The position numbers were made by a program, and so were the translations under genes. From contig JASMLK010000132.1 in the NCBI GenBank assembly GCA_030748735.1, forward strand, positions 1-64,000: a stretch of DNA of 64,000 bases, given 5' to 3'. Shown piece after piece: positions 1 to 6,930 of the stretch; the first letter of the stretch is position 1, and each line of letters starts with the position of its first letter. The DNA comes from Myxococcota bacterium. GTDB taxonomy: Bacteria > Myxococcota_A > UBA9160 > UBA4427. Below the pieces are notes generated by a model. It made no database searches, was not told the origin of the DNA, and saw nothing but the letters and a program-made list of their open reading frames with translations.

Positions 1-53
1 CGACGGATATCACGCACTGCGGCTTCGGTGGATGGCTTTCGTTCCTTGCTCAT
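1..53 (-). CDS. IS3-family transposase OrfA, N-terminal 17 residues (runs off left edge)
   Basis: Read on the minus strand from ATG at 53, the product begins MSKERKPSTEAAVRDIR. That is the typical opening of one IS3 OrfA subgroup (basic start, then STEAAVR-x-IRR before the helix-turn-helix). A GAGGAG ribosome-binding site lies about 10 nt upstream. OrfA normally supplies the DNA-binding part, and OrfAB is made by frameshifting into the DDE domain; all of that is outside this window. Identification rests on 17 residues and the position next to a truncated gene. Confidence 0.6.
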   Translation of the reverse strand, partial: MSKERKPSTEAAVRDIR

Positions 54-141
54 GTTGAGACGCTCCTCGGGGTTCGAAACCCCATGAAGTGTCTCTTAAC
101 TCAGGCCGCTTGAAAGTCCGAATCCTGCTGACGGGCTACAC
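1..141 (-). mobile_element. End of an IS3-family insertion sequence (partial)
   Basis: This is the upstream end of an insertion sequence that runs off the left edge. It holds the first codons of an IS3-type OrfA on the minus strand and about 90 bp of leader. The element probably ends near 140, where TGTAGCCC (minus strand) would be the 5' tip. To the right the reading frame immediately looks like histidine-kinase coding sequence. The other terminal repeat and the target duplication lie outside the window, so the exact tip is inferred. Confidence 0.5.
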
Positions 142-171
142 TCGGATTCCGACTCCCCCCTTCGCGGCCGG

Positions 172-1209
172 ATGGAATCGGTCGTCTCGACCACCACCAG
201 GGCGACGGCCCTGATCGAGCGTCTGCTGTCGTTCAGCCGGCAAAGGCCCGTCCAGCCGGAGATCGTGAACCTGAATCGTGCGGTCGCCGACTCGAGCACC
301 CTGCTCGAGCAATTGATCGGCGAGGACGTCGACTTCGAGACCAGGCTTGAAGATGATCTCTGGAACATCGAGATAGACCCTTCTGAGATCGAGCAGATCA
401 TCCTGAACCTGGTCGTCAACGCACGCGAGGCGATGCCCACCGGTGGTGATCTATCGATCGAGACTTCGAACCGCAGCTTCGAATCCGGAGACATCGGCGC
501 CTTGCCGGTCAATCGGGCAGGGGACTACGTGGTGCTGAGCGTCGCGGACAGCGGTGTGGGCATATCGGAGGAGGTGCGCGAAAGGATCTTCGAGCCGTTC
601 GTGACCACCAAGGCCAACAGCAATCAGAGCGGCCTGGGACTCGCCACGACCTTCGCGATCGCCAAGCAGAACGGCGGCGGAGTGGCTGTGTCCAGCGAAG
701 AAGGGCACGGGGCGACGTTCACCGTCTACTTTCCGCGCAGCCGGGCCCGCACGCAGATCGACGTCGAGCGGGAAGGCGCGGAGCCGCGCCGGGGCAATTC
801 TCAGCACATCCTGCTGGTCGAGGACGACCTCGAGTTGCGCGATGTGGTGGACAGCGCGCTCGTCGGCCTCGGCTACCGCGTAACGGCGGCGGCGAACGCC
901 GAGGAAGCCCTCGAGGTCGTCGAAAGCATCGACCACCCGGCGGATCTCCTGTTGACCGACATCGTGATGCCGGGGATGAACGGGCGCGAACTCTCGGAAG
1001 TGCTCCAGGCACGCTACCCGCAGCTCGAGGTCCTGTTCATATCAGGGTATGCGAACGACGTGATCCTGCGGCACGGCGTCGAAATAGGCAGGTTCCGGTT
1101 CCTGCAGAAACCGTTCTCCATTCGCGACCTGGCAACCACGATTGCAGAGCTTCTGGCCGAGGATGCGCGACCTTCAGAGATCGAGTCTCTATACGGAACC
1201 CAGGCGTAG
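172..1209 (+). CDS. Hybrid sensor histidine kinase, N-terminally truncated (HATPase plus receiver)
   Basis: The 345 residues contain a HATPase_c domain: N-box around EQIILNLVVNAREAMP, G1 box DSGVGIS, F-box IFEPFVTTK and G2 box GLGLATT. A receiver domain follows, beginning HILLVEDDLELR, with phospho-acceptor Asp in LLLTDIVMPG and conserved Lys in LQKPF. The H-box and all sensor domains are missing. The frame stays family-like upstream of the ATG to about 142 (residues SPLRGR before ESVVSTTTRAT), where the IS3 element ends. The gene is therefore best read as broken by the insertion, with the first ATG at 172 only nominal. A fragment lacking the phosphorylatable His could not autophosphorylate; any activity left would be phosphatase-like or nil. 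Confidence 0.85.
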   Translation: MESVVSTTTRATALIERLLSFSRQRPVQPEIVNLNRAVADSSTLLEQLIGEDVDFETRLEDDLWNIEIDPSEIEQIILNLVVNAREAMPTGGDLSIETSNRSFESGDIGALPVNRAGDYVVLSVADSGVGISEEVRERIFEPFVTTKANSNQSGLGLATTFAIAKQNGGGVAVSSEEGHGATFTVYFPRSRARTQIDVEREGAEPRRGNSQHILLVEDDLELRDVVDSALVGLGYRVTAAANAEEALEVVESIDHPADLLLTDIVMPGMNGRELSEVLQARYPQLEVLFISGYANDVILRHGVEIGRFRFLQKPFSIRDLATTIAELLAEDARPSEIESLYGTQA

Positions 1210-1294
1210 CCCAAGCTACGGCACGGGAAGCGGAACGAAGAACGAAGGCCGCAGGTGCGACCGAATGCGAGGTGACTTTCCGGCCGGGTCTTCT

Positions 1295-1747
1295 CTACGA
1301 GAAGGTCGTCGCGACGTCCGATGAGCCATCGAAGAAGCGCTGCAAGCTCTCGTTGTACCGATAGAAGGCATCGATCTCGAGCTGATCCGGTCCACTGACG
1401 AGCATGGGGTCGTCGGGGAACGTCAAGTAGTTCAGCGTGTGTTCGAGATCGGCGGCACCGTTGGCTTGGATGTTCTCGACCATCTCGCACCAGACATCCA
1501 GGCTCGACTCGAGCACGAAGTGTTCTGGAACCGCTTCGTCCAGGCTCGTGAGGGAGCGGACCGACTTGACGCCGAACGACTCGAAGACGACTTCGTAGAA
1601 CTGCGTCGTACCGGCGCCGTCCTGGGTCTTGACCACCATCGCGCAGTCTGTCGATCCCAACTCACGATAGGCTGCCAGATCCTGCGTCATGCGACTCGCC
1701 ACCGCCTCGAACCACTCCGAGGAGGGAAAGCTCAACTTCTTGCTCAT
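1295..1747 (-). CDS. SCP2-like sterol/lipid-binding domain protein
   Basis: This 150-residue acidic cytoplasmic protein begins MSKKLSFPSSEWFEAVASRM. The FPSxEW opening and the length match small SCP2-type lipid-transfer proteins of bacteria, which bind acyl or sterol-like ligands. There is no signal peptide. It starts 14 nt after the stop of the diiron protein gene, so the two are almost certainly one operon, suggesting a carrier/oxygenase pair acting on a hydrophobic substrate (inference). It ends convergently with the kinase fragment, about 85 bp apart. The family call rests on general resemblance, not on a catalytic motif. Confidence 0.55.
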   Translation of the reverse strand: MSKKLSFPSSEWFEAVASRMTQDLAAYRELGSTDCAMVVKTQDGAGTTQFYEVVFESFGVKSVRSLTSLDEAVPEHFVLESSLDVWCEMVENIQANGAADLEHTLNYLTFPDDPMLVSGPDQLEIDAFYRYNESLQRFFDGSSDVATTFS

Positions 1748-1761
1748 GGGGCGCCTCCTGC

Positions 1762-2853
1762 CTATGCGGCGATGTCGTCGAAGGGGATTTCCTTCGGAAT
1801 CGTCAGTCGAGACTCGCGATCGAGCCCAGCGACCTTCAGCCGGTTCAAGTACTCCTTGACCTGCTTCTCGTAGATGAAAGCCATTCGCGCAGCGCCCAGG
1901 CCGATGTTCTCGACTCCTCCCCCGGCCAGGATGGCGCGGGGTTCAGAGGTCTGGGGCTCGAGGGTCAACTTGAAGATGGCCTGCTCTCCAACGTCGAGGA
2001 TGCTGTGCACCTGTTCCTCGCGATCGGGGTGGCGCTCGAGGAAGTACTTGAGGTGCTTCACGCCGTACGCCACGTGGCGCGCCTCGTCCTGCATGCACAG
2101 GCGGAAGATTCGCTTTTCGACTTCCGTGGGAGCAAGGAACTCACCCTGGCGAAAGAGCGTCAGCACGAAACCCTCACCGAAGATGTGCATCAAGGAACTC
2201 GCCGTCGTGTAGTCGGGCGCTTCGAGGATCGCAGCCAGCAGTTCTTCCTGCCCAGGCGACGCCATCAGCAGACCACCGCCGTTCGCGAGTGCGCGCTTTC
2301 GGAACACGTCGAGATGGCGCGCTTCGTCCATGATCTGCGTAGCGAGGAAGAGCTTGATCTCGTGGAAGTCGTGATTGATGCGGCACATCCACTTGGCCGG
2401 CATGTCTCCGGCGACGAACTCCACTTCGCTGAGTCCCGTGCACATCTGACAGACTGCTTTTTCGATGTCGTCCGGGAGCTTCTCCAACTTGTCCCAGGGA
2501 ATGTCGGTCGTTGAATTCCACTGGCGTACGACCGCTTCGTCGTACAGCGTGGCGGCATTCTCCGCCCACACCTCCGACTTTTCGTTCAGCGTGTACATCG
2601 AGAGCGCCGGTGGTGTGTCTTCGGGGATGTGGCAGCCGCGCGGGGCCATGCTCCCGCGCGAGGAACCCTGGTCTGGGACTTCACCGTAGTGGCCGGTTTC
2701 GATGTCGCGCATGCCCAGCCCGGTATTTCCCGCGGTTGCCTGGTGCCCCCAGCCCTCGGGGTTCGAGTTCATCCAACCGAGATCGTAGTTTCCACGCGCC
2801 ATCTCGCGCATCCGGTCGAGACCGACCTCGACCTCCGGTGTGTACTTTCCCAT
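1762..2853 (-). CDS. Ferritin-like diiron protein (putative diiron oxygenase)
   Basis: From ATG 2853 the product is 363 residues and carries a complete ferritin-like diiron ligand set: Glu near 143-145 (SEVEF), E-x-x-H at 177-180 (EARH), Glu near 227 (GEGF) and a second E-x-x-H at 257-260 (EARH). This pattern occurs in R2-like and AurF-like non-heme diiron oxygenases. The substrate cannot be told from sequence. An upstream in-frame ATG exists at 2886, but GGAGGG at 2861-2866 sits 7 nt before the 2853 codon and decides the start. The SCP2-like gene follows 14 nt downstream. The 5' region overlaps an imperfect palindrome that could be an operator. Confidence 0.75.
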   Translation of the reverse strand: MGKYTPEVEVGLDRMREMARGNYDLGWMNSNPEGWGHQATAGNTGLGMRDIETGHYGEVPDQGSSRGSMAPRGCHIPEDTPPALSMYTLNEKSEVWAENAATLYDEAVVRQWNSTTDIPWDKLEKLPDDIEKAVCQMCTGLSEVEFVAGDMPAKWMCRINHDFHEIKLFLATQIMDEARHLDVFRKRALANGGGLLMASPGQEELLAAILEAPDYTTASSLMHIFGEGFVLTLFRQGEFLAPTEVEKRIFRLCMQDEARHVAYGVKHLKYFLERHPDREEQVHSILDVGEQAIFKLTLEPQTSEPRAILAGGGVENIGLGAARMAFIYEKQVKEYLNRLKVAGLDRESRLTIPKEIPFDDIAA

Positions 2854-2871
2854 GCCTTGCCCCTCCGGTAA

Positions 2872-2889
2872 TAAACGAACATTCATTCA
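2872..2889. promoter_or_regulatory. Imperfect palindrome upstream of the diiron gene (possible operator)
   Basis: TAAACGAAC-ATTCATTCA pairs at six of nine positions around its centre (T-x-AA-x-GAA / TTC-x-TT-x-A). It lies just upstream of the ribosome-binding site of the diiron/SCP2 operon. The spacing and the GAA/TTC core resemble TetR-family operators that often control lipid-metabolism operons. No TetR gene is adjacent in the window, so this is a weak call. Confidence 0.25.
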
Positions 2890-2994
2890 CTCACGAAAAT
2901 CTACCATTGGCGACTACAGCTGTCAACAAGAGCACCACCCGCCGCAGGCAGTTTCGGCAGCAGATTTGCGGGCCGCGCGCGATCGCGGCCATGC

Positions 2995-3090
2995 ATGGCT
3001 GCGGGGGGGGGCGACGAGCCCGAGAACCTGACGACGCTCTGTGCGTTTCATCACCTGAGAGGAGTGCCCGGCGGGAGTAGGCAGAGAAGT
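2995..3090 (+). pseudogene. HNH endonuclease C-terminal remnant
   Basis: In this frame the translation runs GGGDEPENLTTLCAFHHL followed by RGVPGG. This is the classic second half of an HNH nuclease (D-x-x-NL-x-x-LC-x-x-HH, then G). The rest of the domain, including the first His and Asn, is not recoverable upstream, where a run of nine G begins the match. Immediately after VPGG the sequence changes into repeat copy A. It is a dead fragment. Confidence 0.5.
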
Positions 3091-3115
3091 GCAGGGAGAG
3101 GCAAGGAGCGGCAAT
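3067..3115 (+). repeat. Island repeat, copy A (right part only)
   Basis: This copy contains only the right-hand block of the island repeat (CCGGCGGGAG, then GAAGTGCAGGGAGAGGCAA, then GAGCGGCAAT). It differs from copy D by a few substitutions. The tRNA-Gly segment and both hairpins found in copies B, C and D are absent. It directly follows the HNH remnant and precedes the DUF4143 ATPase gene. Confidence 0.7.
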
Positions 3116-3244
3116 CGGAGTCGAGGCCCATATCCCACCACAGGATCTCTGAGAAGCGCCATCCCAATGGGGAGTCCCTTTTCGATTTTGGTGTAATTCA
3201 AACTAGTAATTTTGTTTGAACCGAACTCGCTCTATTCTCCGATC

Positions 3245-4420
3245 ATGATCGAACGAGAGATCTCGCCACGCCTCGAAGCCCTCTACTCCCAATACCCGTT
3301 CGTCACCGTCACCGGTCCGCGGCAATCCGGCAAGACGACCCTTTGCCGGGCCGCGTTTCCCGATCTGCCGTACGCGAACCTCGAAGCACCCGACGTGCGC
3401 GAGTTCGCCGAAACCGATCCCCGCGGTTTCCTCGCCCGCTACGCCGAAGGCGCGATCTTCGACGAGATTCAGCGTGTACCGGACCTGCTCTCCTATCTGC
3501 AGGTCCAGGCGGACGAGGCGGGACGTAACGGCATGTTCGTGCTGACGGGGAGCGAACAGTTTGCGCTGTCCGACGCCATCGGTCAGTCGCTCGCCGGGCG
3601 CACCGCGATACTGCGCTTGCTCCCCTTCTCGTTCGACGAACTCGCGCGCACCGACGCATCGACGCTGGTGGACGATGTCCTTTATTCCGGCTTCTACCCG
3701 CGCATTCACGATCAGCACATCGAACCACGCCAGGCTCTCGGCGACTACTTCGAAACCTACATCGAGCGCGACGTCCATTCGCTTGCCGAGATTCGAAATC
3801 AGACGAGCTTTCGCCGCTTCATTCGTCTATGCGCTGGCCGCGTCGGACAGTTGCTCAACCTATCCGCATTGGGCGCGGACGCCGGCGTTTCCCAACCGAC
3901 CGCGCGCCAATGGTTGTCGGTCCTGGAAGCCAGCTACATCGCGTTTCAACTTCCGGCCTACCACGGCAACGTTCGCAAGCGACTGGTGAAGGCGCCGAAG
4001 CTCTACTTCTACGACGTCGGCCTGGCGAGCCACTTGATCGGGATCGAGGCTACCGGGCAGGTTGCGACCCACCCGCTTCGGGGCGCGCTCTTCGAGAACG
4101 CGATGGTGATGGAGGCGCTCAAGTTTCGATTGAATCGAGGGCGCTCTTCGAACCTTTCGTTCTTCCGAGACCAACGGGGGCTCGAGTGCGACCTGCTCTA
4201 CGCGACAGGAGAAGGCACGATCGCCCTCGAATCGAAGTCGGGGGCGACTTTCGCACCCGATTCGTTTCAGGCGCTAGATCGCGTCGCCGCCGCCGTCTCC
4301 GAGGTTCGTCACGAGGCGGTCGTGTACGGAGGCGATGAAGTACAGAAGCGAACTCGCGGCACGGTGCTCCCACTGGCGGAACTCTCCGGGTGGCTGGGAG
4401 AGATGGATGCGGGGGCGTAG
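3245..4420 (+). CDS. AAA_14/DUF4143 ATP-binding protein
   Basis: The 391-residue protein opens with a P-loop ATPase module (Walker A GPRQSGKTT near residue 25; Walker B-like AIFDEIQR, then LTGSEQF). It ends in a DUF4143 region of restriction-endonuclease fold (FENAMVMEALKFRLNRG, LECDLLYATGEGTIALESKS, with D/ExK-type residues). Such proteins are common single-gene accessory cargo, sometimes classed with defence or toxin-antitoxin-like functions; the biochemical role is not established. ATG 3245 (MIEREISPRL) is preferred over ATG 3212 because family members start 15-20 residues before the Walker A. No clear ribosome-binding site is visible. The gene stands alone between repeat copies A and B. 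Confidence 0.75.
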   Translation: MIEREISPRLEALYSQYPFVTVTGPRQSGKTTLCRAAFPDLPYANLEAPDVREFAETDPRGFLARYAEGAIFDEIQRVPDLLSYLQVQADEAGRNGMFVLTGSEQFALSDAIGQSLAGRTAILRLLPFSFDELARTDASTLVDDVLYSGFYPRIHDQHIEPRQALGDYFETYIERDVHSLAEIRNQTSFRRFIRLCAGRVGQLLNLSALGADAGVSQPTARQWLSVLEASYIAFQLPAYHGNVRKRLVKAPKLYFYDVGLASHLIGIEATGQVATHPLRGALFENAMVMEALKFRLNRGRSSNLSFFRDQRGLECDLLYATGEGTIALESKSGATFAPDSFQALDRVAAAVSEVRHEAVVYGGDEVQKRTRGTVLPLAELSGWLGEMDAGA

Positions 4421-4426
4421 GAAGTT

Positions 4427-4472
4427 CTCTGCCTATCCGGTTGGCTCCGCCGTGAGGCTTCGATAGGCAGAG
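4427..4472. terminator. Stem-loop after the DUF4143 gene
   Basis: CTCTGCCTATC (4427-4437) and GATAGGCAGAG (4462-4472) form a perfect 11-bp inverted repeat with a 24-nt loop, 7 nt after the stop codon. No T-run follows, so it is either a weak terminator or an mRNA-stabilising hairpin. The motif GATAGGCAG recurs near 4505. Confidence 0.4.
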
Positions 4473-4593
4473 GAAGTTCAAGCTGGGTTTTCGCGCACTT
4501 CGCCGATAGGCAGCGCTATGACAACTCGGCCGGCGCAGATCGAGAAGCCCGACGCGGGCCTGTCACGACGATGCGTACGCCTTTTAGCGCACG

Positions 4594-4712
4594 GGCGACC
4601 CTCACGTTGGCAAGTAGCCCGGCCAACCGAGTGAAATCCAAACGGATTTCGTAGTTCTTGGCCCGGTCGGGGTAGGCGAGGAAGTGCAACGAGATGCAGC
4701 GAGCGGCAACTC
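4594..4712 (+). repeat. Island repeat, copy B (tRNA-Gly anticodon-arm start)
   Basis: The copy starts with 20 bp identical to tRNA-Gly(GCC) from the variable loop to the anticodon loop (GGCGACCCTCACGTTGGCAA). It leaves the tRNA sequence exactly at the anticodon loop. Two stem-loops follow: GTTGGC/GCCAAC, and GAAATCC/GGATTTC with a 4-nt loop. The conserved right block ends at GAGCGGCAACTC. The next gene is the FitA-like antitoxin at 4803. The rest of the 4421-4802 gap shows nothing I recognise apart from the stem-loop at its start. Confidence 0.75.
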
Positions 4713-4802
4713 GTGTCGAGCAGCGCGTCGGCCCACGATCAACCTCCAGAGCCTTGCCATCGAATCTGCCATCCTCCAAACTTCCACCAATCTGGAGGAA
4801 CC

Positions 4803-5033
4803 ATGGCCACGCTCAACATCAAGAACCTCCCCGATGCCCTCTACGAGCGACTGCGTAACCGCGCTCAGACGAACCACCGATCGATCACGCAGGAGGTGAC
4901 GCACATCCTGAGCGAAGCGCTGGAAGAGCCAGAGCCTCTGTCACTGCTCGAACTCCAGGGGCTCGGCAAGGAGATCTGGGCCGACACCGACGCCGCCGAC
5001 CACGTTGAAACGGAGCGGGGTTCGTGGGACTGA
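4803..5033 (+). CDS. FitA/VapB-like ribbon-helix-helix antitoxin
   Basis: This is a 76-residue protein beginning MATLNIKNLPDALYERLRNR. The short beta strand (TLNIKNLP) followed by two helices is the RHH_1/FitA DNA-binding fold, and the C-terminal half would bind and mask the toxin. GGAGG at 4794-4798 precedes ATG 4803. Its stop overlaps the GTG of the PIN-domain toxin gene by 10 nt, the usual translational coupling of type II modules. Such antitoxin-toxin complexes normally repress their own promoter. Confidence 0.85.
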   Translation: MATLNIKNLPDALYERLRNRAQTNHRSITQEVTHILSEALEEPEPLSLLELQGLGKEIWADTDAADHVETERGSWD

Positions 5034-5464
5034 TCGAGGCGCTCGGGGAAGGTCCGATCGCAGTCGATACGGCAATCTTCATCTATTGGATCGAGGAGAA
5101 CCCCGCCTACCTGTCGCGCATCGCGCCGCTCTTTCAAGCAGTCGACCGGGGCGAGATCGAGATCGTGACCTCGGCGATCACACTGCTCGAGGTGTTGGTC
5201 GTTCCCTATCGAGCGGGCAAGGTGGCGTTGGCCGAGCGGTACGAGCAGTTGCTGACCCGATCGGCGCATCTGCGGCTCGTGGATGTCGATCGGCAACAGC
5301 TTCGCGCGGCCGCCCAACTTCGGGCGGTTCATGGTGTTCGCACACCCGACGCACTCCAACTGGCGGCGGCGCTCTCAGCACGCTCGACTACTTTGATCAC
5401 CAACGATCGCAGGCTCCCGAGTCCCCCCGGACTCGAGGTCGTTCAGCTTCGAGACGTCTCGTGA
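5024..5464 (+). CDS. vapC: PIN-domain toxin (VapC family)
   Basis: The 146-residue protein has the PIN acidic set: first Asp in AVDTAIFIYWIE, Glu in ITLLEVL, Asp in RTPDALQLAAA and the final TNDRRL motif. VapC toxins are Mg-dependent RNases, usually cutting tRNA or rRNA. The GTG start at 5024 overlaps the antitoxin stop, so the pair is coupled. Length and residue order are normal and all catalytic acids are present, so the toxin appears intact. The gene is followed by island repeat copy C with its hairpins. Confidence 0.85.
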   Translation: MGLIEALGEGPIAVDTAIFIYWIEENPAYLSRIAPLFQAVDRGEIEIVTSAITLLEVLVVPYRAGKVALAERYEQLLTRSAHLRLVDVDRQQLRAAAQLRAVHGVRTPDALQLAAALSARSTTLITNDRRLPSPPGLEVVQLRDVS

Positions 5465-5593
5465 TTCCCGGCCCCGCCAGAGTCACATCGAATCGCAGCG
5501 CCAGCGTCGTTGTCTTCGAGGTGTCGCCCTGCTTCGGTAGCTCTGGCTAGCGCGTCAACAAGACACCAGAGTGTCAGCGGACCAACAGACCCC

Positions 5594-5635
5594 CAAAACA
5601 CGAAGCGCCTCCGCCGTAACCCGGCGAAGGCGCTT
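5594..5635 (-). terminator. Terminator-like hairpin 3' of the broken tRNA-Gly copy
   Basis: On the minus strand AAGCGCCTTCGCCG pairs with CGGCGGAGGCGCTT (one mismatch, 5-nt loop), followed by CGTGTTTT. It sits about 9 nt beyond the CCA end of the tRNA-Gly fragment at 5645, the same relative position and orientation as the terminator of the intact tRNA-Gly. Confidence 0.55.
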
Positions 5636-5644
5636 GCGTTTACA

Positions 5645-5876
5645 TGGAGCACGAGACCAGATTCGAATTCATCGATTGCATGCAATCGATACCCGCGTCG
5701 CGGGCTTCGCCCGCTCCTACAAAACTGTTCGCTCATCGCTCACAGTTTTACCCTCACGTTGGCAAGTAGGGCCGCAAATCGGCCAACCGCCTGAAATTCA
5801 ATCGGATTTCGCTGTTTTCTTGGTCCGGTGGAAACAGGCAATGAAGTGCAGGGAGAGGCAACGAGCGGCAATTCGC
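5645..5876 (+). repeat. Island repeat, copy C, with two tRNA-Gly fragments
   Basis: 5645-5667 is identical to the 3' end of tRNA-Gly(GCC) (minus strand, CCA through T-loop). 5751-5765 matches its anticodon arm. Between them lie a 20-bp palindrome, a REP-like hairpin and an 8-bp stem-loop (AAAACTGT/ACAGTTTT). After the anticodon loop the copy continues like B and D: GTTGGC/GCCAAC hairpin, GAAATTC/GGATTTC hairpin, and the right block ending GAGCGGCAATTCG. The 5465-6055 gap otherwise holds only 5878-6055, which keeps an open frame (ending RLEDGRLRVIQ) that I cannot assign. Confidence 0.75.
5671..5720 (-). repeat. 20-bp palindrome plus REP-like hairpin
   Basis: 5671-5690 is a perfect palindrome (ATCGATTGCATGCAATCGAT), repeated exactly at 8542-8561. 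Next to it, read on the minus strand, GTAGGA (5720-5715) leads into a GCGGGC/GCCCGC hairpin (5700-5714). This is the layout of repetitive extragenic palindromes (GTAGGAG head plus GC stem) known from gammaproteobacteria. Copy D has the same head with a different, longer stem. Confidence 0.6.
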
Positions 5877-6055
5877 AGCGGCGGCCATGCTGGGCTCCTT
5901 CACGTGTTGACCGATATCAGCCGCGCCCGCGCATCGACCTCGGGTACCTTCCGGCAAACGGACGACTGGCGCTCCCGTACCACGATTGACCCCAAGCAGG
6001 CGCAGCTGGAGTCCCTGCATCGGCGGCTGGAGGATGGCCGTCTACGAGTAATCCA

Positions 6056-6469
6056 ATGATCGACATCAAGCCCCTGATCGATGCCCTGGTCGAATCGGTT
6101 CCCGACGTCTCCGCAATCTACTTGTTCGGATCGCATTCGGCGGGCGACGATCGCACCGGCAGCGATGTCGACATCGCTATCTTGCCGTCGCGCGATCAGG
6201 CGCGCGCATTCGAGCCTGTAAAACTGTTCTCGATTCGAGAACAACTCGCAGCACAGTGCTCGAGAGATGTCGATCTGGTCGACCTACGGGCTGCACCCGT
6301 GGTTCTCGCGAAGGAGGTGATCGCTGCAGATCGTCGAGTCTTCTGCTCCGATCCCGACCACGCGGACGAATTCGAGATGCTGACCTTATCGCTGTACCAG
6401 AAACTCAACGACGAGCGCCGGGAGATCCTGGAGGCCGGCCTTGCCGGCGAGAAGTTCTACGCCTCGTGA
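6056..6469 (+). CDS. mntA: MntA-type nucleotidyltransferase antitoxin
   Basis: This 137-residue minimal nucleotidyltransferase has the signature GSHSAGDDRTGSDVDIAI (GS-x10-D-x-D) near residues 27-42 and a third acidic position in RDVDLVD. In characterised MntA-HepT modules (type VII), this protein AMPylates a tyrosine next to the HEPN active site and thereby neutralises the toxin. The stop codon overlaps the GTG of the HEPN gene by 3 nt, so the pair is coupled. The ribosome-binding site is weak. It follows repeat copy C. Confidence 0.85.
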   Translation: MIDIKPLIDALVESVPDVSAIYLFGSHSAGDDRTGSDVDIAILPSRDQARAFEPVKLFSIREQLAAQCSRDVDLVDLRAAPVVLAKEVIAADRRVFCSDPDHADEFEMLTLSLYQKLNDERREILEAGLAGEKFYAS

Positions 6470-6870
6470 GTGACGTTCTTCTGAACAAGAAGGCGACGAT
6501 CGAACGGTGCGTTGCCCGGGTCCGCGAGTGGCACGGTTCGGAAGCCGTCCGCGACGACCAGATGCGTCAAGACGCCATCGCGATGAATCTTCAACGAGCT
6601 TGCGAGTCCGCCATCGATATGGCGAACCACTTGATCCGCGCCCGTAAGCTCGGTCTCCCTCAAGAATCCCGCGACGCCTTCGACCTGCTGAAGCAAGGCG
6701 GAATCATCGACGAAGAGATGAACTCGGTACTCGAGTCGATGGTGGGCTTCCGGAACATCCTCGTGCATGAGTACCGAGCGCTCGACCCAGCCATCGTGGA
6801 AGCCATCATTCGAGATCGCCTCGACGACCTGCTCGCGTTCGCGAACATCGCGGTGAAAGCGGCGACGTAG
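6466..6870 (+). CDS. hepT: HepT-type HEPN toxin
   Basis: From the GTG at 6466 the product is 134 residues and entirely helical in character. The HEPN ribonuclease motif with adjacent tyrosine, R-x4-H-x-Y, appears as RNILVHEY around residue 100. In known HepT proteins this site cleaves RNA, and the Tyr is the AMPylation target of MntA. GTG overlaps the antitoxin stop (GTGA). It is homologous in layout to the second pair at 8909-9705 but clearly divergent in sequence, so the two were acquired separately or duplicated long ago. Confidence 0.85.
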   Translation: MSDVLLNKKATIERCVARVREWHGSEAVRDDQMRQDAIAMNLQRACESAIDMANHLIRARKLGLPQESRDAFDLLKQGGIIDEEMNSVLESMVGFRNILVHEYRALDPAIVEAIIRDRLDDLLAFANIAVKAAT

Positions 6871-6930
6871 GCTCTGGCCAGCTGAGTCCAAGCACATTCA
6901 GCTGTCCCTCGTCATCAAGCCAGACGCACA

